This document shows, piece after piece, positions 42,610 through 52,080 of a DNA stretch of 64,000 nucleotides. Both the position numbers and the translations under genes were made by a program. The notes under the pieces are model-generated. The model was given only the letters and a program-made list of their open reading frames with translations. It was not told the DNA's origin and did not search any database. The DNA is taken from NCBI RefSeq assembly GCF_002933775.1, contig NZ_BEWV01000095.1, positions 1 to 64,000 of the forward strand, read 5' to 3'. Each line of letters begins with the position of its first letter. Position 1 is the stretch's first letter. This DNA is from Prevotella sp. MGM1. GTDB lineage: Bacteria > Bacteroidota > Bacteroidia > Bacteroidales > Bacteroidaceae.

Positions 42610-44103
42610 GTGAATTCGATAAAGAAGAATTATATATTCAACCTGTTGAATACCGTAACAAGCCTGTTGTTTCCTTTGGTTACTTTCCCTTATGCCTCAC
42701 GAATAATGTTGGCAGACGGTATAGGGCAGGTGAATTTCTTTCAGTCGATAATAAACTACATTGTACTCTTGTCAAGCATCGGCATTCCTCTATATGCTAT
42801 TCGTGAAAGTGCCAGTGTGCGTAACGATAAAAAGGAGTTGAGCCGTGTCTGTCTTGAAATTGTCATACTGCACACATCTCTTACCGCATTAGGCTATTTG
42901 GCCGTCGGCATTATTTGTATGACGGTGGCTAAAGTCACGGTTGACATACCATTGTTTCTCCTGTTGAGCACAACGATATTCTTCAATGCTATTGGATGTA
43001 ATTGGCTGTTTCAAGGAGTTGAGGATTTCAAGTATATCACGATTCGTGGAATAGTGGTGCGGCTACTTGCCATTCTGTTATTGTTTGTATTTGTACGGAC
43101 ACGTGACGATCTGATGTGGTATGCCGGCTTCACCGTATTGGGTACAGTCGGAGGCAATGTGTTCAACCTGTGGCGTATGCGGCGGTATATCAAACCGAGG
43201 CTTCACAGGCTCGGCGAGCTACGTCCCCTGCGCCACTTGGTGCCGTCGCTTCGTATCTTTGTCTTAAACCTGATTATCAGCATTTATGTCAATCTGGATA
43301 TGGTGATGCTCGGCTTCATGAAAGACTCAACTGCTGTAGGCTATTACACGGCGGCATCGAAGATAACAACCGTACTTATGGGCGTGGTAAGCTCGCTTGG
43401 TACGGTGATGTTGCCGAGACTGTCAAACTTAATACATGAGGGACGCATGGAAGAATTCAACCGCCTGTCACGAAAGGCAATAGATTTTGTGTTCACATTT
43501 AGCACTCCGCTTTTCATAGGGCTTATAGTTCTTGCCCCGTCACTCATACATCTGTTTTGTGGCCAGTCATACGAGCCTGCAATCCGCACACTAATGATAA
43601 TCTCCCCCGTGATGCTCATAATCGGTCTTAGCAACGTCATGGGCATACAGGTACTTTACCCTCAAAGGAAAGAGAACCTCGTGATATACAGTACAGCCGT
43701 GGGGGCTGTAATTAATTTCTCATTAAATTGTCTGTTGATTCCGAAATATGCACAGGATGGTGCAGCGATTGCAACAGTTGTTGCCGAGACAGGTGTCACT
43801 CTGACAATGAGTATCATCGGTGCTAAATACATTCCGTTTCGGCTGTTCAACAGGCAGAATCTTATCGTCATATTAGCTTCAATAGTGATGATGATACCAT
43901 GTATTATAGTTAGGAATTATATTGTTAGCGATACTTTTCTATTGTTATTAATTCCAATTATTGGATGTATTATATATGTTAGCATAATCTATATATTGGG
44001 GCAAAATTCTATAGTAGATGAGGTATGTTGTATTGTAAAAGACATAAGAATAAAACAAATAAAAAAGTATAAAGAAAATGATAACAACATTAAAGGAGCT
44101 TAG
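42610..44103 (+). CDS. wzx: Polysaccharide flippase (Wzx/MATE-like)
   Basis: 497 residues with GTG start. About 12-14 membrane segments and the polysaccharide-synthesis family N-terminus (NYIFNLLNTVTSLLFPLVTF, YASRIMLADGIGQVNF). It should flip the lipid-linked repeat unit. Base composition falls to AT-rich in its last 200 bases, where the following acetyltransferase starts inside it (26-base overlap). Confidence 0.9.
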   Translation: MNSIKKNYIFNLLNTVTSLLFPLVTFPYASRIMLADGIGQVNFFQSIINYIVLLSSIGIPLYAIRESASVRNDKKELSRVCLEIVILHTSLTALGYLAVGIICMTVAKVTVDIPLFLLLSTTIFFNAIGCNWLFQGVEDFKYITIRGIVVRLLAILLLFVFVRTRDDLMWYAGFTVLGTVGGNVFNLWRMRRYIKPRLHRLGELRPLRHLVPSLRIFVLNLIISIYVNLDMVMLGFMKDSTAVGYYTAASKITTVLMGVVSSLGTVMLPRLSNLIHEGRMEEFNRLSRKAIDFVFTFSTPLFIGLIVLAPSLIHLFCGQSYEPAIRTLMIISPVMLIIGLSNVMGIQVLYPQRKENLVIYSTAVGAVINFSLNCLLIPKYAQDGAAIATVVAETGVTLTMSIIGAKYIPFRLFNRQNLIVILASIVMMIPCIIVRNYIVSDTFLLLLIPIIGCIIYVSIIYILGQNSIVDEVCCIVKDIRIKQIKKYKENDNNIKGA

Positions 44104-44654
44104 AACATATATTAAAGCAGACCGAGAACGTTATGGCTATACTCTGAGAAAATATATTATAGGCAAACTTTTTTTTATGGAATATAGTCGCGCGATTCAT
44201 TTACTTTATAATCTTCGTTTATGTGAATATGCAAAGAACTGTAGCAGGAAAAGTCCTTTACATACACTCTTTTATCTAATTATAAGATGGAACTATCAAC
44301 GCCTTCAACTTAAATATAATACTTTTATTTCCTTAAACACTTGTGGGTATGGACTTTATATACCACATTTAGGGGGGGGTAATTGTAAACTGCAAATCAA
44401 TGGGTACCAATTGCAGCGTGACAGCTGGTGTTGTAATTGGCAATAAAGCAGGACAAGACAATAGGGCAATAATTGGTAACAATTGTTATTTTACATTAGG
44501 CTGTAAAGTAATAGGTAAAGTTCATATTGGTAATAATTGCATTGTATGTCAGAATTCTGTAGTCGTAAAAGACGTATCAGATAATTCAATTGTTTCAGGA
44601 GTGCCAGCAAAAACAATAAAGAAAATAGATAATTTTTTTGAAATAAAAATATAA
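44078..44654 (+). pseudogene. Serine acetyltransferase-like gene, frameshifted at an 8-G tract
   Basis: The first part (44078 on; RTYIKADRERYGYTLRKYI) is the N-terminus of WcaB/CysE-like acetyltransferases; the second part, in the next frame to 44654, is a left-handed beta-helix of hexapeptides (GTNCSVTAGVVIGNK, IIGNNCYFTLGC, IGNNCIVCQNSVVVKDV, VSGVPAKTIKK). The break is at the G tract 44372-44379. With 7 Gs the frames join as HLGGVIVNCKSMGTNC, giving one normal protein of about 190 residues. The stop overlaps the next ATG (TAATG). It would O-acetylate a capsule sugar when in frame. Confidence 0.85.
44372..44379 (+). repeat. Poly-G tract, likely slipped-strand switch
   Basis: Eight consecutive G inside the acetyltransferase gene. 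Removing one G restores the full reading frame. Such tracts change length during replication and act as on/off switches; a sequencing error is the alternative. Confidence 0.7.
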
Positions 44655-45823
44655 TGAAAGTTTTAATATATATAGAAGAAAGTCAACTTCGGCCTGTTGG
44701 TGGACATCTTGGTTATAATTACAATCTTTATAAAGAAGTAGCCAAACACACTGACACAGATATTGAGTATTTAAAAATTGATAAAGCCTATCAATCATTG
44801 AAGAAGAAAACCAATATTGATAATTGGAAATATTGTAAGAGTTTAGGTCGTACATTAAAACTATTTGTAAAGCATTTCCTTTTAGAGTATGGAAGACATA
44901 ATGCAATAATAGACCTTAATAAGTATGATATGGTGCATTTTCATTCAACTTTGGATATGTATCAAGTACGTGATAGTCTTAAAGAATATAGAGGAAAAGT
45001 TATTTTAACATCACATTCGCCAACATTGTTGTCTAAAGAAATATATGATTCATTAAGGACTATAGACAAGAAGATTTTTGCATTCTTATACAATAAATTA
45101 ATTCGTATTGACGAGTATGCTTTTAATAGGGCTGATTATTTTATATTTCCATGTCCAGAAGCGGAAGAGCCTTATTATCATGCTTGGGATAGTTTTAAGA
45201 AGATAAAAGAGTTAAAAAGCGATAGATTCTTTTATGTTCCGACAGGTATAAATCCCTGTATATCTAAAATGAATCGTAAAAATCTTAGAGAAAAGTATAA
45301 CATTCCTGAAGATAGCTTCATATTATGTTATGTGGGTCGTCATAATGAAATTAAGGGATATGACATCTTAAAAACGATAGGAAAAGAAGTCTTGTCAAAA
45401 TACTCCAACACATATATACTGGTTGCCGGAAAAGAAGAACCATTGCAGGGTTTGAAGCATGATCGCTGGATAGAGATTGGTTGGACGAACGATCCACACT
45501 CTATTATTGCCGCATCAGATGTATTTATTCTTCCTAATAGAGAAACATATTTTGATTTGATAATGCTTGAAGTATTGTCTTTAGGAAAGATCATTGTTGC
45601 AAGTAATACGGGAGGAAATAAGTTTTTCACCGAAGTAGAAAGTGTTTTACTTTATTCTGATAAAGATGATGCTGTGCAAAAAATAGAAAGTCTCATAACC
45701 AGTAGTAAAGAAAGACGTAAGGAATTGGAATGTATAAGTAAAGAACTATATAATAATAAGTTTACATGCGAATTGTTTTATCGCAATTATAAAGATGTGT
45801 ACCGTCAAATAAATAATTTATAA
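44654..45823 (+). CDS. Family 1/4 glycosyltransferase
   Basis: 389 residues of GT-B type. N-terminus VLIYIEESQLRPVGGHLGYN (acceptor-side loop), middle FILCYVGRHNEIKGYDILKT, and donor-site segment DVFILPNRETYFDLIMLEVL followed by ASNTGGNKFF. The strongly AT-rich coding differs from core genes. Its ATG overlaps the acetyltransferase stop, and its stop overlaps the next ATG (TAATG). Sugar specificity unknown. Confidence 0.85.
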   Translation: MKVLIYIEESQLRPVGGHLGYNYNLYKEVAKHTDTDIEYLKIDKAYQSLKKKTNIDNWKYCKSLGRTLKLFVKHFLLEYGRHNAIIDLNKYDMVHFHSTLDMYQVRDSLKEYRGKVILTSHSPTLLSKEIYDSLRTIDKKIFAFLYNKLIRIDEYAFNRADYFIFPCPEAEEPYYHAWDSFKKIKELKSDRFFYVPTGINPCISKMNRKNLREKYNIPEDSFILCYVGRHNEIKGYDILKTIGKEVLSKYSNTYILVAGKEEPLQGLKHDRWIEIGWTNDPHSIIAASDVFILPNRETYFDLIMLEVLSLGKIIVASNTGGNKFFTEVESVLLYSDKDDAVQKIESLITSSKERRKELECISKELYNNKFTCELFYRNYKDVYRQINNL

Positions 45824-46896
45824 TGGAGTACTACTTTCTTTTCTTTATAATTGCTGTTTTAGCTTTGTATGAGTATTCTCATCCAAAAGCAAAAATGGAT
45901 AAGACGTTTTGGGTAATGTCTATAATACTTGTTGTTTTTGCGGGCACTCGTAAAGATATTGGCACAGACTATAATATATATACACATGTATTTGGACTAT
46001 CAAAAGAAAGTATCGAATTAGCTTTAATAGAAACAGAAGCTTATTTTGTTTTACCGGCACATTATCTGGATAATATTCATTATGTATTCTTTTTATATGC
46101 CATACCTTCTGTATTAATAATTTGTAACGAGATTAACAAAGAGAAGTATAAGTTCCTTGTATTATTATTGTTTTATTCTTTCACGTATTTATTTTATGAT
46201 ATGGGAATTATGAGACAAGGTTTGGCTCTTTCCATATGTATTTTTAGCTTAAGATATATTAAGAGGAAAAAGCTTGGTATTTTTATAATAATTATCTTGT
46301 CTTCAACTTTAATTATTCATAGGACATGTTTTGTCTTTTTTCCTATGTATTGGATTGCCAATATTAATTTTACCCGTAAAAAATTCTATATACTATTAGT
46401 TCTTTCCTTGATATTTGGAATAACGTTTCAGGTCAGATGGGTTGCGGAAATTCTATCTTTTTTACCTAATATCTTCCAAAAAACAATAAATACAATAACT
46501 GATACTTCTTATTCTGATTCTTCTTTTGGACTGACAGAATGTAGAAAAATTGTTTTATCTATTTTCTTTTTTGAACTTTTATACAATAAGCATATAAGTA
46601 GTAGAGAAAAGATATTTCTCAATATGTATTTAGTAGGAGTTTTCTTATCCTTATTGCTGATTAATCATTTAACAATGAAATCAAGAGGAACATATTATTA
46701 CTGTATAAGTGAAATATTTATTATACCATTGTGTATCAAATATATAAAAACGAGAATATATCGTAATGTATTTGTTTTTATATTTGTTTTGTATGGATTA
46801 TTATATGTAAAAAACATTATCAGAGAACAAGAATATTATGAATGGCAAAATCTTCCATATGAACCTTATAATTCTATTATTTACAATACTAATTGA
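45823..46896 (+). CDS. wzy: EpsG-family capsule polymerase (Wzy-like)
   Basis: 357 residues with about ten membrane segments. The N-terminal VVFAGTRKDIGTDYNIYTHV is the EpsG-type motif (R-x-x-G-x-D-Y). It should join repeat units on the periplasmic side. Very AT-rich. Coupled to the preceding glycosyltransferase by a one-base overlap. Confidence 0.85.
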   Translation: MEYYFLFFIIAVLALYEYSHPKAKMDKTFWVMSIILVVFAGTRKDIGTDYNIYTHVFGLSKESIELALIETEAYFVLPAHYLDNIHYVFFLYAIPSVLIICNEINKEKYKFLVLLLFYSFTYLFYDMGIMRQGLALSICIFSLRYIKRKKLGIFIIIILSSTLIIHRTCFVFFPMYWIANINFTRKKFYILLVLSLIFGITFQVRWVAEILSFLPNIFQKTINTITDTSYSDSSFGLTECRKIVLSIFFFELLYNKHISSREKIFLNMYLVGVFLSLLLINHLTMKSRGTYYYCISEIFIIPLCIKYIKTRIYRNVFVFIFVLYGLLYVKNIIREQEYYEWQNLPYEPYNSIIYNTN

Positions 46897-46935
46897 TATA
46901 TATCAATATTGATATAATTCCCAAAATTAAATATA

Positions 46936-48129
46936 ATGAGGTTGGTTTTTGTTAATGGTGGTTCTCGCTTTAAGAAATCAGAGGATGGCCGTTGGTTTAC
47001 GGATCCGAATTTCACAAAAGAAGTTTGGCAAAGGTATATGGATTTGTGCGATGAGTTTGTTATAATACTCAGACAAGAAAGAAGAATATATTCTATTGCA
47101 GAGGCGGAGAGTAGGTTTAATCCAGTACTTGTTAATAACAAAATAAAACTTGTCCCAGTAGAGGATATAACTCATCCAAAATGTAATATTATTAATATTT
47201 TTAAAAGAAAAAAAATAACAAAAACAATACGACATGAAGTTGCACATGCAGATAAAATAATCATCCGCTCTGCGAGTTTTTATACAAATATATGCCAGAA
47301 AGCATGTATAGATTATAACAAACCTTATATATTTGAGGTTACAGGATTCATTGTAGAAGTGATGTCTCATCATAGCCTGATGGGGAGACTTCTTGCAAAT
47401 TATTTTGAACATATGACAAAGCGTATGGCTGCAAATGCAGAGTGTGCAATTTATGTCACGGATGAGGCTTTACAAAAACGTTATCCATGTAAAAAAATGT
47501 TGGGATGTTCAGATGTAGTTTTGAATGAATCAAACGAGAATATATTAAAGAAACGTTTGGTACATATTGATAATAAAATAAGGGATTTACAAGCAGGAAT
47601 AGGTGTTGTTAAATTAGGAACAGCGGCTTTTCTTGATGTAAAATGGAAAGGACAGGAAAATGTGATACGTGCCATTGCCGAATTAAAGAAAAAAGGTATT
47701 ACCAATATTCAATATGAAATGATTGGTATCGGGCAAGGTCTTCGCCTTATAAAGCTAAGCAAGAAATTAGGAATAGAAAATCAAGTAAAAGTTTTAGGTC
47801 CCAAACCTCACAATGAGGTGTTTTCTTGGTTAGATAGTATAGACATATATATACAACCGAGTTATCAAGAAGGACTTTGTAGGGCAATCGTAGAAGCAAT
47901 AAGTCGTGCTTGTCCTGTTATTGCATCTGACACAGGTGGAAATTATGAATTAATAAATAAAGATTATATTTTTCCATGTGGTGATTATATCAAATTGTCA
48001 TCTTTAATACTTACTATGAAAGAGAATTATATGGAAGAAGCGAAAAGAAATTTTCAACGTGCAGCATATTATAAAAAAAGCAGATTGGATAGTATAAGAT
48101 CAAAATTCATGAAGGAATTTATGAAATAG
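46936..48129 (+). CDS. Glycosyltransferase (GT4-like)
   Basis: 397 residues. GT-B fold with KLGTAAFLDVKWKGQENVIR, QVKVLGPKPHNEVFSWL and the donor motif DIYIQPSYQEGLCRAIVEAI followed by SRACPVIASDTGGNYELI (E-x7-E type). AT-rich, like its upstream neighbours. Probably adds one sugar of the repeat unit. Confidence 0.85.
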   Translation: MRLVFVNGGSRFKKSEDGRWFTDPNFTKEVWQRYMDLCDEFVIILRQERRIYSIAEAESRFNPVLVNNKIKLVPVEDITHPKCNIINIFKRKKITKTIRHEVAHADKIIIRSASFYTNICQKACIDYNKPYIFEVTGFIVEVMSHHSLMGRLLANYFEHMTKRMAANAECAIYVTDEALQKRYPCKKMLGCSDVVLNESNENILKKRLVHIDNKIRDLQAGIGVVKLGTAAFLDVKWKGQENVIRAIAELKKKGITNIQYEMIGIGQGLRLIKLSKKLGIENQVKVLGPKPHNEVFSWLDSIDIYIQPSYQEGLCRAIVEAISRACPVIASDTGGNYELINKDYIFPCGDYIKLSSLILTMKENYMEEAKRNFQRAAYYKKSRLDSIRSKFMKEFMK

Positions 48130-48502
48130 AATTCGTCTTTAGTTATAAGGATTTCTTATACGTCAATGCGGGAAGCTATACTTATAGATTGTTATATTGA
48201 ATAGATTGATGAATACGTTAAAAACAGTAAATTACAATAAGTTGCCACTTTGGCTTGTTTCCTGCATGCTTTATGTACTTTACTATTACAGGTTATTTTG
48301 ATTGGTATTATCAAAAATTGTATTTTTGAGTTTTTGCTATTTTTATGTATAATCTTTGGTAAAGAGAGCGTAATACACTTGCAGTGTAAAATAATTATTG
48401 TACTGATAAAACTAACTTATATTTATTTGTAATATTGTTTGGTTGATTACTGATTACATCTCATAAATGCAGTAGACTGCAAACTTTTAACCACATAACG
48501 AC
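48130..48502. other. AT-rich gene-free gap within the capsule locus
   Basis: 373 bases with no supportable gene; a 60-codon frame at 48250-48432 is hydrophobic but lacks other signs of coding. The gap marks the junction between an AT-rich block and a clearly GC-richer block. Confidence 0.45.
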
Positions 48503-49675
48503 ATGACAGGAAACAAAAAAGTGGCCATCGTAAGCTGCTATTTTCAGCCCAACTACGGTAGTCAGCTACAGGCTTACGCCACACAAAGAATACTTGACAA
48601 GCTCGGTATCGCCAATGAAACAATATGTATAGGCGGGCTGCGGAAAGAAATCAACAGGGCTAAATACCGGTATTTCATCAGTCGTATATTCCATCTTGAT
48701 ACCATCAGAGACAAGATGGCGACCGTGAGAAAGGTCATTGCCATAAGGCGCTATCCCGACTATGCAAGGAATTCAGCCATACGCAAGGCTAAATTCGATG
48801 AATTTGCCGTCACTATGTTCAGGCTCTCACGGATATACGGGAGTAAAGCCGAACTGGGCCGGTGTGCCGGAGATTACAGTACTTTCATTGTAGGTAGCGA
48901 CCAACTGTGGCTGCCGAGCAACATCGAGGCAGATTACTATACGCTGAACTTTGTGCCGGACAGCATTAAAAAGATTGCATACGCCACGAGCTTCGGGGTG
49001 AGTTCGCTGCCGCACAAACAGGCCGTCAAGGCAACGGCTTTCCTCGGTAGGCTCGACAGCATTGCCGTCAGGGAAAAGAGCGGGCAGGATATCGTCATGA
49101 AACTGACCGGCCGTGATGTCCCGATAGTGTGCGACCCTACACTGCTCTTCACCGCCGCTGAATGGGATGAGACGGCCGGCGCCTCACCTCATGCCGGCGA
49201 GAAATATATCTTCTGCTATTTTCTCGGTAACAATCCTCCACAACGCGAATGGGTGAAGCGTCTCAAAGAGACTACCGGATGCAGCATAATACAAATGCAA
49301 CACTGCGATGAATACATAAGCTGCGACGAAGTTTTTGCCGACCATACACCATACGACATCGGTCCTAAAGAGTTTATCAGCCTGATACGCGATGCCGAAT
49401 ACGTGTGCACCGACTCGTTTCACTGTACTGTCTTTGCCATCCTCTACAGCAAGCGGTTCTTCACTTTCAGACGCTACGGAAAGGACTCTACCGTATCCAC
49501 CAACTCACGTCTCTACTCGCTGCTGTCGCTTGCCGGACTCGAGAGCCGGATGCTCAAAGGCGATGAAGATACCACGGCATGCTCGAAGAGCGGCATTGAC
49601 TACGGTCCGGTTCACAACCGTATCGACTCACTGCGCCAGAAGTCTGTCGAATGGCTTTGCAACTCACTTGCATGA
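48503..49675 (+). CDS. Polysaccharide pyruvyl transferase-family protein
   Basis: 390 residues. IVSCYFQPNYGSQLQAYATQ near the N-terminus, FIVGSDQLWLPSN, KIAYATSFGVSSLP, VCDPTLLFTAAEW and VCTDSFHCTVFAILY are the conserved blocks of the pyruvyl transferase family (PF04230). It should place a pyruvate ketal on a sugar from PEP. It is followed by an F420-hydrogenase-beta-like gene, a pairing seen in many exopolysaccharide loci. Confidence 0.88.
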   Translation: MTGNKKVAIVSCYFQPNYGSQLQAYATQRILDKLGIANETICIGGLRKEINRAKYRYFISRIFHLDTIRDKMATVRKVIAIRRYPDYARNSAIRKAKFDEFAVTMFRLSRIYGSKAELGRCAGDYSTFIVGSDQLWLPSNIEADYYTLNFVPDSIKKIAYATSFGVSSLPHKQAVKATAFLGRLDSIAVREKSGQDIVMKLTGRDVPIVCDPTLLFTAAEWDETAGASPHAGEKYIFCYFLGNNPPQREWVKRLKETTGCSIIQMQHCDEYISCDEVFADHTPYDIGPKEFISLIRDAEYVCTDSFHCTVFAILYSKRFFTFRRYGKDSTVSTNSRLYSLLSLAGLESRMLKGDEDTTACSKSGIDYGPVHNRIDSLRQKSVEWLCNSLA

Positions 49676-49718
49676 CGCAGCTTCATATCAATGAAACAGA
49701 ACGAAACAACAACAACCG

Positions 49719-50936
49719 ATGATACACATTGAAAACAAGCAGGACTGCTGCGGATGCTGGGCCTGCCATAACGCCTGTCCCAAGCATTGCATCGAGATGA
49801 AAGAAGACGAGGAGGGCTTCTGCTACCCGCAGATTGACACACACTCATGTATTGGATGCGGGGTGTGCGATAAAGTATGCCCTATCGTCAACGCCACTGG
49901 CGAAGACACGCCTCACCATCAGGAGGGCTTTCTCTTCCAGAATTCTGACAGCCTCATTCGGCGTGAGAGCACATCGGGAGGTGCTTTCACCGCGATAGCC
50001 GCGGAAATAATACATCGCGGAGGCATCGTATTCGGTGCCGGATACAGGCCGGGGACATTTATCGTCGAGCACCAGCCGGCAGAGACCATCGACGACTTGA
50101 GGATATTCAGAAACAGCAAATATGTGCAGAGCCGTGTCGGCACGGCATACAGCGACGTGTTGGCTCAGTTGAGAACAGGCAGACCGGTCTGCTTCAGCGG
50201 CACGCCATGCCAGGTGGAAGGGCTGCGCCACTTTCTCCGCGGTCGGGAATATATGAATTTAATATGTGTGGACTTGGTATGCCACGGCATACCAAGTCCA
50301 CACATATTATCTCTCTATATAGAGAGAGCGAAACAGCAAATCGGCGGCCGATTTACCAATATCCTTTTTCGCGACAAGCACTATGGCTATCATTACAGTA
50401 GCATGTCGATATATAACAGTGAAGAGAAGAAGAACTATCACAAAGGCGTAGATTCCGATGCATACTTGAGAGCTTTCTTTTCTAATCTCAGTGACCGCCC
50501 GTCATGCTATTCATGTCGGTTCAAGAAACGCTATCGGCATTCTGACATTACATTGTGGGACTGTTTCTCGCCTGAGCAATTCACCGACAAGCTCGATGGT
50601 AACGGCACAACCCGAATATTGACACATACAGCAAAAGGTACAGAATTTATCAATGAAGTTGTGGCCAAAGCAGGAACCGTTGTGAATGTTGAACCGGACA
50701 AATTGACACACGGCGTAAGAGAGATGTTCCATTCCGTACCGATGAATCTGCAGCGGAGCGATTTTTTCAGAGACAGCAATGCCATGGCACCGGCCGTATT
50801 CTTCGACAAATGGTTTCCCACGACACTGTCCGTAAGGCTCAATACTGCCGTACGCATCACCTGCCACCGGCTCGGCATATACAACGTGGCAAAGCGCATA
50901 TTCATGCTTTTCTACACACGGCGTGATGAACGCTGA
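49719..50936 (+). CDS. F420H2 hydrogenase/dehydrogenase beta-subunit-like iron-sulfur protein
   Basis: 405 residues. Two 4Fe-4S motifs at the N-terminus (CCGCWACHNACPKHC and CIGCGVCDKVCP), then RRESTSGGAFTAIAAEII, FSGTPCQVEGLRHFL and VDLVCHGIPSPHIL, conserved in the FrhB-like C-terminal domain. In capsule loci such proteins accompany pyruvyl transferases, role unproven. The CHGxPSP part is encoded inside a perfect 24-bp inverted repeat (50260-50309). Confidence 0.85.
   Translation: MIHIENKQDCCGCWACHNACPKHCIEMKEDEEGFCYPQIDTHSCIGCGVCDKVCPIVNATGEDTPHHQEGFLFQNSDSLIRRESTSGGAFTAIAAEIIHRGGIVFGAGYRPGTFIVEHQPAETIDDLRIFRNSKYVQSRVGTAYSDVLAQLRTGRPVCFSGTPCQVEGLRHFLRGREYMNLICVDLVCHGIPSPHILSLYIERAKQQIGGRFTNILFRDKHYGYHYSSMSIYNSEEKKNYHKGVDSDAYLRAFFSNLSDRPSCYSCRFKKRYRHSDITLWDCFSPEQFTDKLDGNGTTRILTHTAKGTEFINEVVAKAGTVVNVEPDKLTHGVREMFHSVPMNLQRSDFFRDSNAMAPAVFFDKWFPTTLSVRLNTAVRITCHRLGIYNVAKRIFMLFYTRRDER
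50260..50309. repeat. Perfect 24-bp inverted repeat inside a coding sequence
   Basis: Arms 50260-50283 and 50286-50309 are exact reverse complements with a two-base spacer (AC). A second palindrome, CTCTCTATATAGAGAG (50311-50326), follows at once. Both lie in frame within the F420-hydrogenase-like gene without disturbing it. Confidence 0.9.
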
Positions 50937-51008
50937 CGGCTGTATATATTCTCAAATTAAAGATTTAAGCTTTTAGTATAAACAAAGTAAGAACTTTCTT
51001 TTTTGTTT

Positions 51009-51050
51009 ATTTGCAATGAACAATTTTTGATAAAAGTGTTCATTGCAAAT
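51009..51050. repeat. Perfect 14-bp inverted repeat before the epimerase gene
   Basis: ATTTGCAATGAACA (51009-51022) and its complement (51037-51050) enclose a 14-base loop. It lies about 95 bases before the ATG at 51145 and 70 bases after the preceding stop. No T-run follows on the plus strand. Confidence 0.6.
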
Positions 51051-51144
51051 TAATACAAGCAACAAAAATGTTAATACTTTGAATATAAAAAATGAAAAGA
51101 TTTGTAATCCTAATTTATTTAGATTCAAATGTAATCAAATTAAT

Positions 51145-52080
51145 ATGACAGATTTACTTTTTATTGGAGGTGGAGGTTTTATCGGCTCTAACATTATAAG
51201 TTTTTTTGATTCAAACAAATTTCGAGTTCATGTTTTAGAACCAGAGTTTGCAAATATCTCACGACTGGATAACCTTGATGTTATAACCCATAGATGTGCG
51301 TTGTCTGATACAGAAAAAATAAAACAAATCATTGAAAATAATGATATTTGTACCATCATACATCTTGTCTCAACATTGATACCGGGAAGTACATATGAGG
51401 ATTATAAAAATGAGTTTAAGAATGTGATATTCCCTTCTATTGAGCTTATGGAGATATGTGCCAACCGAAAAATAAAGTTCGTTTATTTCTCTTCTGGTGG
51501 TACCATATACGGTAATCGCAATGACATGAAGCCATTTAATGAGGATGATGACATGTCGCCGATTTCATATTATGGCTGGTCAAAACAGATGATGGAAAAC
51601 AGTATTCTTTTCAAGCATCGTACAGCGGGGCTGAAATATCTTATTGTAAGACCGTCGAATCCATATGGACATGGGCAAAATATTCATGCTAAGCAGGGGT
51701 TAGTGGCTGTGGCTATAGGAAAAATTATAGACAAACTACCAGTAGAGGTATGGGGAGATGGCTCTGCTATACGTGATTATATTTACATAGACGATCTTGC
51801 GAAAATTTTTTGCATGCTAATTGAAAGGGATATAAGTAATGTCACTTTAAATTTAGGCAGCGGCCGTGGATATTCTGTGAACGATGTGTTAGCGTTCTTA
51901 AAGATAGTATCAGGTATAGACTATAAGATAGAATACAATAATCCTCGTCCTGTAGATGTTTCAAACATGGTGTTGGATGTAGAAAACCTGAAAAAATACG
52001 TAGATATCGAATTTACGTCGTTTATGGATGGCGTAAAAATTTTCTTTGATGAAGAAAAATCAAAATATGATATTAAATAA
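51145..52080 (+). CDS. NAD-dependent sugar epimerase/dehydratase
   Basis: 311 residues from ATG 51145. Rossmann motif LLFIGGGGFIGSN, FVYFSSGGTIYG, catalytic YYGWSK (YxxxK), and RPSNPYGHG and GDGSAIRDYIYIDDLAK of extended short-chain dehydrogenases. It makes a nucleotide sugar for the capsule. The frame is open to 51043 but that part is unlike a domain. AT-rich. It overlaps the following glycosyltransferase start. Confidence 0.88.
   Translation: MTDLLFIGGGGFIGSNIISFFDSNKFRVHVLEPEFANISRLDNLDVITHRCALSDTEKIKQIIENNDICTIIHLVSTLIPGSTYEDYKNEFKNVIFPSIELMEICANRKIKFVYFSSGGTIYGNRNDMKPFNEDDDMSPISYYGWSKQMMENSILFKHRTAGLKYLIVRPSNPYGHGQNIHAKQGLVAVAIGKIIDKLPVEVWGDGSAIRDYIYIDDLAKIFCMLIERDISNVTLNLGSGRGYSVNDVLAFLKIVSGIDYKIEYNNPRPVDVSNMVLDVENLKKYVDIEFTSFMDGVKIFFDEEKSKYDIK

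Noticed and set aside
48250..48432. 60-codon hydrophobic frame
   Set aside because: AT-rich chance frame in a gap with no promoter or start support.
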